The notes under the pieces: generated by a model
Databases searched by the model: none
Told to the model about the DNA's origin: nothing
Seen by the model: only the letters and a program-made list of their open reading frames with translations
Shown: positions 1 through 5,119 of the stretch, in pieces
How positions within the stretch are numbered: the first letter of the stretch is position 1
Layout of the letters: each line of letters opens with the position of its first letter
DNA from: Candidatus Latescibacterota bacterium
GTDB taxonomy: Bacteria; Latescibacterota; MVCY01
Assembly (NCBI GenBank): GCA_030629295.1
Contig: DAOVPH010000066.1
Coordinates: 1-8,405, forward strand
DNA length: 8,405 nt
Reading direction: 5' to 3'
Position numbers and translations under genes: made by a program

Positions 1-1
1 T

Positions 2-82
2 GCTTACGATCTAAATAACGACGGCAGAATCTGGCCAGAGGACTTCTCCGAGTTTGTAAGGTTATTCGGCACAACCTATTGA
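2..82 (+). CDS. C-terminal end of a dockerin/EF-hand-bearing protein (5' truncated)
   Basis: Only the last 26 codons and the TGA stop lie in the window. Read from base 2, the fragment contains DLNNDGRIWPED followed by FSEFVRLFG. The first stretch fits the calcium-binding loop of dockerin type I and EF-hand motifs: D at loop position 1, N at 3, D at 5, G at 6, I at 8 and D at 12. The second stretch fits the short helix that follows such a loop. In dockerin-bearing proteins this repeat often sits at the extreme C-terminus of secreted or surface proteins, which fits its place just before the stop. The enzyme or binding domain it is attached to lies outside the window, so the function of the whole protein is unknown. 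The motif is seen directly. Extracellular location and cohesin-like or self-interaction are inferences from the family. Confidence 0.7.
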   Translation, partial: AYDLNNDGRIWPEDFSEFVRLFGTTY

Positions 83-162
83 GTTGCCTCTGCTCTTTTG
101 CCTTAACAGAGAGATTTGGCTATCCAGGGCTTGTAATTTTCGACACTTTGAACCAGAAAAAT

Positions 163-201
163 CGCCCGAAGATATTAGCTGCTTTGGGCGCTTTTCATTT
201 T
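163..201. terminator. Rho-independent terminator-like hairpin, possibly bidirectional
   Basis: CGCCCGAAG at 163-171 pairs with CTTTGGGCG at 182-190, giving nine pairs of which one is G-U on the plus strand. The loop is 10 bases. The plus strand continues with a T-rich stretch, CTTTTCATTTT, at 191-201. On the minus strand the same stem, with one A-C mismatch, is followed directly by ATTTTT. The site is about 80 bases past the stop of the dockerin-like gene and about 175 bases past the stop of the convergent aminotransferase. It could therefore end transcription from both sides, with the plus-strand reading better supported. Apart from this hairpin and a small palindrome at 291-304, I see nothing in the 83-365 gap. 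Confidence 0.55.
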
Positions 202-290
202 ACACACTCTTTTTGCCGCCATAGGAGAGATCTAAATCCTACTCGGAACAGTGGAGCCACGGGCGTTCACCGAAACTATGTTTGTCATAA

Positions 291-304
291 ACCCGTAAAC
301 GGGT
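291..304. other. Small perfect palindrome downstream of the aminotransferase
   Basis: ACCCGT and ACGGGT flank a central AA, so a stem of five or six pairs could form. It lies about 60 bases beyond the aminotransferase stop. On the minus strand it is followed by only a short TTTATG, so it is at best a weak terminator or processing hairpin. It could also be chance. Confidence 0.25.
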
Positions 305-365
305 AACTCCAAATCGGACAGTTTTCTTTATCAGTAAACGCTGGTCCTTACTTATAGCCCACCTC

Positions 366-1565
366 TCACTTCCGTAGCTTGTTCAATCCCGCTTCAATCC
401 TGTCCATTGCCTGTTCGATGTTCTCCATTGAGGTGGCGTAGGAGAGCCTGATATGGTTGTCGGCCCCGAAGCCAGCACCCGGCACACAGGCCACCTTTTG
501 TTCCTCCAAAAGAAAATCGCAAAGCGACACGGAGCCGTCTATTCTGGTATCCCCTCCCGAAGTACCATAGAAGACAGAAAAATCCGGAAATACATAGAAT
601 GCCCCTTGAGGCACCGGGCAGGAGATGCCTAGGATAGAATTTAACCGCTGTACTATGTATTTCCTTCTCTCATCAAAAGCCTTCCTCATTCTCTCCACGC
701 TATCTTGAGGGCCGGTGAGGGCTTCCAAAGCCGCTGCCTGGGCAATGGAACAGGGGTTGGATGTCTGCTGGCTCTGAATCTTTCCCATCGCCTGGATAAT
801 CTCCCGCGGGCCAGCCGCATAGCCTATCCGCCAGCCGGTCATCGCATAGGACTTGGAAACCCCGTTTATCACTATCGTTTGCCCCTGCATACCCTCCTGA
901 ACAGCAATACTGTGATGTGCTGTGCCGTCGTAGATAATCTTCTCGTAGATCTCATCGGAGAGCACAAATATCCCCGCTTCCAGTGCTACTCTCGCCAACT
1001 CCTTAAGCTCTTCCTCGCTGTAGACAACACCGCTGGGATTAGAAGGACTGTTCAGCATGAACAGCTTGGTTCGAGTCGTTATGGCTTTTCTCAACTGCCC
1101 GGGAGTAATTTTCAAGCCGTTCTCCTTCTCGGCCTCCAGAATGACCGGGGTCCCGCCTGTCAGTTTCACCTGCTCAGGATAGCTAACCCAGTAGGGGGCG
1201 GGGATAACCACCTCATCTCCTTCTCCCACTAACGCCATAATCGCCAGAGAAATCGAGTGCTTTCCGCCGCAGCTAACTATCACCTGCGAAGGTTCGTACA
1301 ATAGGCCGTTCTCTTTTTTGAGTTTCTCGCAGATGGCCTCTCTCAGTTCAGGGGTGCCCACGGCGGGTGTATATTTAGTAAACCCGCGGTTAATCGCCTG
1401 AATTGCTGCCTCTCTGATGTTCTCCGGAGTGTCAAAGTCCGGTTCCCCAGCGCTTAAAGCGATCACATCAATTCCGGCCTTCTTCATTGCCTTGGCCTTG
1501 GCGGTTATTGCCAAAGTGACCGAAGGCTGAATACGCTGGATGTTTGTTGAGATGGATATCTTCAT
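366..1565 (-). CDS. PLP-dependent class I aminotransferase, aspartate aminotransferase type
   Basis: The 399-residue product has the normal length for fold-type I aminotransferases of the subgroup that includes the Thermus aspartate aminotransferase. These enzymes move the amino group between aspartate (or a related amino acid) and 2-oxoglutarate in the cytoplasm. Visible landmarks in order are AGEPDFDTP near residue 40, TKYTPAVGTPELREAI at 63-78, GGKHS at 100-104, the cofactor-stacking aromatic in PYWVSYP (W126), NSPSNPSG at 172-179, SDEIYE at 203-208, the Schiff-base lysine K238 in VSKSYAMTGWRIGY, and substrate-carboxylate arginine R373 in IRLSYA. A longer reading frame reaches back to 1670. 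The ATG at 1565 is preferred because AGAGGG stands at a suitable distance before it and the upstream 35 codons run through repeat-like DNA. It lies 230 bp downstream of argJ on the same strand, and I see no convincing promoter of its own. Substrate specificity, including possible prephenate activity known in relatives, cannot be settled from motifs. Confidence 0.93.
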   Translation of the reverse strand: MKISISTNIQRIQPSVTLAITAKAKAMKKAGIDVIALSAGEPDFDTPENIREAAIQAINRGFTKYTPAVGTPELREAICEKLKKENGLLYEPSQVIVSCGGKHSISLAIMALVGEGDEVVIPAPYWVSYPEQVKLTGGTPVILEAEKENGLKITPGQLRKAITTRTKLFMLNSPSNPSGVVYSEEELKELARVALEAGIFVLSDEIYEKIIYDGTAHHSIAVQEGMQGQTIVINGVSKSYAMTGWRIGYAAGPREIIQAMGKIQSQQTSNPCSIAQAAALEALTGPQDSVERMRKAFDERRKYIVQRLNSILGISCPVPQGAFYVFPDFSVFYGTSGGDTRIDGSVSLCDFLLEEQKVACVPGAGFGADNHIRLSYATSMENIEQAMDRIEAGLNKLRK

Positions 1566-1601
1566 TTTGTTTTTCCCTCTGCTTAGATGAGATAACAGCT
1601 T

Positions 1602-1683
1602 ACCACGGAATCTCACGGAATTACCCAGCGCGGCAAAGCCGCAATCAAAAAACGACCACGAATTACACAAATTTCACCAATTG
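1602..1683. repeat. Cluster of short tandem repeats and a GC hairpin upstream of the aminotransferase
   Basis: Three consecutive 9-base units fitting CACNAATTN occupy 1657-1683. Nearby, CACGGAATCT at 1604-1613 is followed immediately by CACGGAATTA at 1614-1623. Both blocks begin with ACCACG, at 1655 and 1602 respectively. Between them sits a perfect small hairpin at 1630-1642, with GCGGC and GCCGC arms around AAA. The stretch does not look coding, although an open frame continuous with the aminotransferase crosses part of it. It is probably dispersed non-coding repeat material or its remnants. Confidence 0.55.
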
Positions 1684-1690
1684 TATCGAG

Positions 1691-1742
1691 GCTGACGGGA
1701 ATCCTTTCCCGTCGGCACTGTGAAGGAAAGGATTCCTTCACA
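1691..1742. repeat. Double-hairpin palindromic repeat between argJ and the aminotransferase
   Basis: Two hairpins stand side by side. The first, 1691-1716, has an 11-pair stem (one G-U pair on the plus strand) with GACGGGAA and TTCCCGTC as its inner arms and TCCT as its loop. The second, 1719-1742, has a perfect 10-pair stem, TGTGAAGGAA with TTCCTTCACA, and the loop AGGA. The 12-base cores, GGAATCCTTTCC in the first and GGAAAGGATTCC in the second, are exact reverse complements. The unit is therefore also one larger inverted repeat. No T-run follows on the minus strand, so it is not a classical terminator for argJ. It could act in mRNA stabilisation or attenuation, or be a REP/MITE-type element. 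Confidence 0.75.
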
Positions 1743-1795
1743 CCTCATACCAGTGTGTGGGCATCTGCTGGATTCTTCAGTTTGCCTCTATTTTG

Positions 1796-2998
1796 TTATG
1801 TGGTATATTTCGCATTGATCTTCACATAGTCGTAGCTTAGATCGCAGGTGTAGACCTGGGCCCGCTGCCTGCCCTGGTTTAAATTAATAGTTATCTCTAC
1901 TTCTGGAGCCGAAAGTAATCGTCTTGCCTCTCTCATAGAGAAATCAGCGCCGACTCCATTCTTGCAAACCATCAGATCGCCGATGGAGATGCTTAACTTC
2001 TCCTCTTTGACCTCAACGCCAGATGTGCCCACGGCAGCGGCAATTCTGCCCCAGTTGGGGTCCTGCCCAAAGAGCGCCGTTTTCACTAAATTGGAGTTGG
2101 CGATAGCAAAGGCAACCTGTTTTGCCTCCGGGAAACTTCTGGCCCCCTCTATTGAAATAGTGACCAACTTCGTTGCCCCCTCACCGTCTTTGGCGATCAT
2201 CTTTGCCAGCTCGCCGGTCACCAAGTCTAAAGCGGCGGCGAAGCTCTCCCGGTCATTGGCGCCTTCGTTGATTTCAACGCCTCCGCTCAGGCCGTTGGCC
2301 AGGATCACCACCATATCGTTGGTGCTAGTGTCGCCGTCAATGGTAACCATATTGAAGGATTTATCCACTGAATCCCGCAACAGCCGCTGCAGAAGTCCAG
2401 ATCCAATTCTGGCATCTGTGGTCAGAAAAGCCAGCATAGTGGCCATATTGGGGCAGATCATCCCGGAGCCCTTGGCTATGCCACCGATTCTGACAGTAGC
2501 ATCGGACAATTCGACTTCTACGGCTACTTTTTTGGTAATGGTGTCCGTTGTTAGAATGGCCTCGGCAGCTCCGTTGTCGTTATCTCCAAGTAACGAGGCA
2601 AGTTCAGGGATTCCTTTCTCAATCCGTCTCATAGGAAGATAACGGCCGATGACCCCGGTGGAAGCGACCACCACCATCTCTACCGCGATGTTCAATTCCT
2701 GGGCAATTAACTGTGCCATCCGAAGGGCATCTTCTCTGCCCCGTTCTCCGGTGCAGGCATTGGCATAACCGGAGTTGCAGACGATCGCCTGGGCCTTCCC
2801 GTCGGCCAAATGTCTTTGAGTGAGCCAAAGAGGCGCTGCCTTGAATTGATTGGCAGTGTAGACAGCCGCCGCAGTGGCCGGCACTTTAGAACAGATCAAC
2901 GCCAGATCCCTCTTCCGATCCTTAATCCCACAACTCACCCCGGCGGCCCTAAAGCCCCGGGGTGATGTGACTGAACCCGAAATAGCTTGTATTCCCAA
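1796..2998 (-). CDS. argJ: Glutamate N-acetyltransferase / amino-acid N-acetyltransferase ArgJ
   Basis: ArgJ transfers the acetyl group from N-acetylornithine to glutamate in the cyclic arginine pathway. Bifunctional members also make N-acetylglutamate from acetyl-CoA. The 400-residue length is normal for the family. Landmarks, numbered from the TTG start, are TSPRGFRAAGV at 11-21, the oxyanion-hole segment ASTGVIG at 112-118, and KGSGMICPNMATMLAF at 176-191, where self-cleavage before T187 makes that threonine the N-terminal nucleophile of the beta chain. TIDGDTSTND (219-228), GQDPNWGR (311-318) and the C-terminal YVKINAKYTT complete the picture. The chosen start is TTG at 2998, because AAGGAGG lies seven bases before it and the family-like sequence begins there. 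An in-frame ATG at 3037 with AGGAAG upstream would add 13 residues and remains possible. The other arg genes are absent from the window. The aminotransferase follows downstream and may be co-transcribed. Mono- versus bifunctionality cannot be read from sequence. Confidence 0.95.
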   Translation of the reverse strand: MGIQAISGSVTSPRGFRAAGVSCGIKDRKRDLALICSKVPATAAAVYTANQFKAAPLWLTQRHLADGKAQAIVCNSGYANACTGERGREDALRMAQLIAQELNIAVEMVVVASTGVIGRYLPMRRIEKGIPELASLLGDNDNGAAEAILTTDTITKKVAVEVELSDATVRIGGIAKGSGMICPNMATMLAFLTTDARIGSGLLQRLLRDSVDKSFNMVTIDGDTSTNDMVVILANGLSGGVEINEGANDRESFAAALDLVTGELAKMIAKDGEGATKLVTISIEGARSFPEAKQVAFAIANSNLVKTALFGQDPNWGRIAAAVGTSGVEVKEEKLSISIGDLMVCKNGVGADFSMREARRLLSAPEVEITINLNQGRQRAQVYTCDLSYDYVKINAKYTT

Positions 2999-3003
2999 CC
3001 TGC

Positions 3004-3012
3004 TTCCTCCTT
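3004..3012 (-). promoter_or_regulatory. Strong Shine-Dalgarno site deciding the argJ TTG start
   Basis: Read on the minus strand, this stretch gives GGAAGGAGG within about nine bases, with the GGAGG core at 3006-3010. Seven bases separate it from the TTG at 2998-2996. This near-ideal match to the 16S anti-SD is much stronger than the AGGAAG before the upstream ATG at 3037. That is the main reason for choosing the shorter ArgJ. Confidence 0.6.
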
Positions 3013-3062
3013 CCCAAATAGTAGTGAACAGATGCATAGGGTTGCTTCCTGAATTAGATTAA

Positions 3063-3091
3063 AATATACAATTGGCAGAGTCAGAAGTCAA
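3063..3091 (-). promoter_or_regulatory. Sigma-70-type promoter for argJ
   Basis: On the minus strand, TTGACT (3091-3086) and TATATT (3068-3063) are separated by exactly 17 bases, and each matches five of six consensus positions. Transcription would begin near 3056. That gives a leader of about 20 bases to the ATG at 3037, or about 58 bases to the preferred TTG at 2998. I see no clear ArgR-type operator over it. Confidence 0.65.
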
Positions 3092-3121
3092 CACCAATGT
3101 GGAAGTCTCCCTCAAAATAGC

Positions 3122-3150
3122 TTGACATTAGCCCTTGCACTGGTTATTTT
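3122..3150 (+). promoter_or_regulatory. Sigma-70-type promoter for the moxR operon
   Basis: A perfect TTGACA at 3122-3127 is followed after 17 bases by TATTTT at 3145-3150, a four-of-six match to the -10 consensus. The expected start near 3157 gives a leader of about 60 bases before the moxR ATG. It diverges from the argJ promoter with 30 bases between the two -35 boxes, so one regulator could touch both. Confidence 0.6.
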
Positions 3151-3214
3151 GGTAGTATTCTAACAGATTCTTGAAACCTGAGCAGCCCAAGAGGCCAAGA
3201 TAGCGAGGATAAAA

Positions 3215-4216
3215 ATGCCAGAGCACACAGCAGCACGGGACTTAGAGACGGTAGAAAAGCTAAAAGAGGCACAGCAGAGAATCGTACAGGAGATTGCCAA
3301 GGTTATCGTAGGGCAGCAGGAGATTGTGGAACAGCTTCTCATCGCCCTGCTTTCAGGAGGGCATTGCCTGTTGATAGGAGTGCCTGGTTTGGCTAAAACT
3401 CTGCTTATAAGCACACTGGCAAGAGTTTTGGACCTTAAATTCAGCCGGATACAGTTTACCCCCGACCTGATGCCCTCGGACATCACCGGCACCGAGGTCA
3501 TCGAGGAGGATGTCTCCACCGGACGAAAAGTGTTCAAGTTCGTGAAAGGTCCGGTGTTTGCCAACATCGTCCTGGCCGACGAGATAAATCGGACTCCGCC
3601 GAAGACTCAGGCGGCGCTGCTTCAGGCAATGCAGGAGCATGAAGTTACCGTATCAGGACAAACATTTAAATTGGATGAACCGTTCTTCGTATTAGCTACC
3701 CAGAACCCTATCGAACAGGAAGGAACCTATCCCTTGCCCGAGGCGCAACTGGACAGATTTATGTTTAACTTGTGGATTGACTATCCCAGCGCCGAGGAAG
3801 AGAAAAAGATCGTTGACTGCACTACCAGTGCCTACAGCCAGGAGACCCGCGAGGTTTTGGACGCTAAAGAAATCGTCCAACTGCAGAGGCTTGTGCGCAA
3901 GGTTCCGGTCTCCGACTATGTTATCGCCTCTGCGGTGGATTTGGTCCGGAAGACCCGTCCTAATGAAAATGGTGTCCCCCCCTACATCCGAGAGTGGATT
4001 GACTGGGGAGCAGGACCTCGTGCCTCGCAGTATCTCATCTTGGGGGCCAAAACCCGAGCTGTCTTAGACGGAAGGCCTACCCCGGCTGTTGAGGATGTGA
4101 GGATAGTGGCCATGCCTGTGCTGCGTCATCGCATTGTGACCAACTTCAACGCCGAGGCCGAAGGGGTTGACACCGCCCAGATCATCCAGCGGCTGCTTAA
4201 GGAAACAGGTGGATAA
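3215..4216 (+). CDS. MoxR-family AAA+ ATPase
   Basis: This 333-residue protein is a complete MoxR ATPase, the energy-using member of MoxR/vWA systems that act as chaperones in maturing or activating enzymes and envelope complexes. Visible motifs are Walker A GVPGLAKT at 55-62 (K61, T62), FTPDLMPSDITG at 81-92, Walker B IVLADEINR at 118-126 (D122, E123), sensor 1 in ATQNP (N164), the signature EGTYPLPEAQLDRF at 169-182 with the putative arginine finger R181, and GAGPRASQ at 265-272 with sensor-2 arginine R269. The C-terminal lid helices follow. All ATPase residues are intact. The ATG at 3215 has GAGG six bases before it. The protein is cytosolic, with no signal peptide or membrane segment. Its stop is one base before the start of the DUF58 gene, so the two are expected to be made together. 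The client of this system is unknown. Confidence 0.96.
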   Translation: MPEHTAARDLETVEKLKEAQQRIVQEIAKVIVGQQEIVEQLLIALLSGGHCLLIGVPGLAKTLLISTLARVLDLKFSRIQFTPDLMPSDITGTEVIEEDVSTGRKVFKFVKGPVFANIVLADEINRTPPKTQAALLQAMQEHEVTVSGQTFKLDEPFFVLATQNPIEQEGTYPLPEAQLDRFMFNLWIDYPSAEEEKKIVDCTTSAYSQETREVLDAKEIVQLQRLVRKVPVSDYVIASAVDLVRKTRPNENGVPPYIREWIDWGAGPRASQYLILGAKTRAVLDGRPTPAVEDVRIVAMPVLRHRIVTNFNAEAEGVDTAQIIQRLLKETGG

Positions 4217-4217
4217 A

Positions 4218-5111
4218 ATGCCTGACTACCGCCGTTATCTTAATCCCCAGATAGTCTCCAAACTCTCCCGAATGGATATCGTCGCCCGACTGGTGGTTGA
4301 GGGATTCATCACCGGACTTCACAGAAGTCCCTACCACGGGTTTTCGGTGGAATTCACCGAGGACCGGCGGTATATGCCCGGCGACCCGGTGCGACATATC
4401 GACTGGAAGGCCTACGGGAAGTCCGAACGCCTCTATGTGAAACAGTTTGCCGCAGAAACCAACCTGAAGGCCTATATTCTGCTGGATGCAAGCGCCTCAA
4501 TGGGATTTTCCTCCGGGCAGGTGTCAAAGTTCCGCTACGGTTGCTGCTTAGCGGCAGCATTAGCCTACTTGATGATAAAACAGAGAGATGCCGTAGGCTT
4601 AGTGGTTTTCGATAACCAGATCCGCAGCTATATCCCCCCTCGATCAGTGGGAAGCCACCTTTCTACTATCTTGAAAGAGTTGGATAATACCCAGACCTCT
4701 TCTGGAACACAGGTAAAGGCGGTTTTCCACCAGCTTGCCGAGAGGATAAAACGCCGGGGATTGATCATCGTCATCTCCGACCTTTTAGATGATCCTGACC
4801 AGATTTTACTGGGACTAAGACATTTTCGTCATCGCAAGCACGAGGTGATCGTCTTCCATGTGCTGGATCCAAGGGAGAGAGACTTCGATTTTGAGGCTGA
4901 GTCGACATTTGTGGATATGGAGACTGGTCAGGAGGTGATCACCCAGCCCTGGCATATCCGGAGTCACTACCACACCCTGATGTCTGACCTAATAGAGAAA
5001 TACCGCCGGGATTGTCGCGACAGCCTGATCGACTATGCGCTCGTGGACAGCTCCGAGGAATTCGACACCGCCCTGTTCAGATATCTGGCAAAGCGAAAAA
5101 AGCTTGGTTAA
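4218..5111 (+). CDS. DUF58-domain protein with vWA-like MIDAS fold
   Basis: The 297-residue protein carries the DUF58 signature, RYMPGDPVRHIDWKAYGKSERLYVKQF, at 51-77. A von Willebrand A-like domain follows with a metal-ion-dependent adhesion site: D90, S92 and S94 in LLDASASM, a likely T164, and D188 in IIVISDLLDD. No membrane segment is evident, so it is probably cytosolic or peripheral. DUF58 proteins are regularly encoded beside MoxR ATPases and are taken to be their partners or adaptors. That role is inferred from family and context, not shown by residues here. The ATG at 4218 is one base after the moxR stop, with AGGTGG at 4207-4212 inside the moxR end serving as ribosome site. A longer in-frame reading back to 4167 would overlap moxR and lacks family similarity. 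The next gene starts 8 bp after its stop. Confidence 0.95.
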   Translation: MPDYRRYLNPQIVSKLSRMDIVARLVVEGFITGLHRSPYHGFSVEFTEDRRYMPGDPVRHIDWKAYGKSERLYVKQFAAETNLKAYILLDASASMGFSSGQVSKFRYGCCLAAALAYLMIKQRDAVGLVVFDNQIRSYIPPRSVGSHLSTILKELDNTQTSSGTQVKAVFHQLAERIKRRGLIIVISDLLDDPDQILLGLRHFRHRKHEVIVFHVLDPRERDFDFEAESTFVDMETGQEVITQPWHIRSHYHTLMSDLIEKYRRDCRDSLIDYALVDSSEEFDTALFRYLAKRKKLG

Positions 5112-5119
5112 CTTCTATA

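Noticed and set aside
79..306. Open frame of 75 codons on the plus strand
   Set aside because: It overlaps the end of the dockerin-like gene, runs through the terminator hairpin, has no clear ribosome site and shows no recognisable protein features.
705..1232. Plus-strand open frame of 175 codons
   Set aside because: It lies entirely antisense to the conserved aminotransferase, and its translation has no recognisable domain.
1630..1642. GCGGC-AAA-GCCGC hairpin as a terminator
   Set aside because: On the plus strand an A-rich stretch follows, and on the minus strand the T-run comes before the stem, not after it. Neither direction fits a terminator.
1962..2642. Plus-strand open frame of 226 codons
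   Set aside because: It is antisense to argJ. Its low-complexity, Ser/Ala/Pro-rich translation is typical of a shadow of a real gene.
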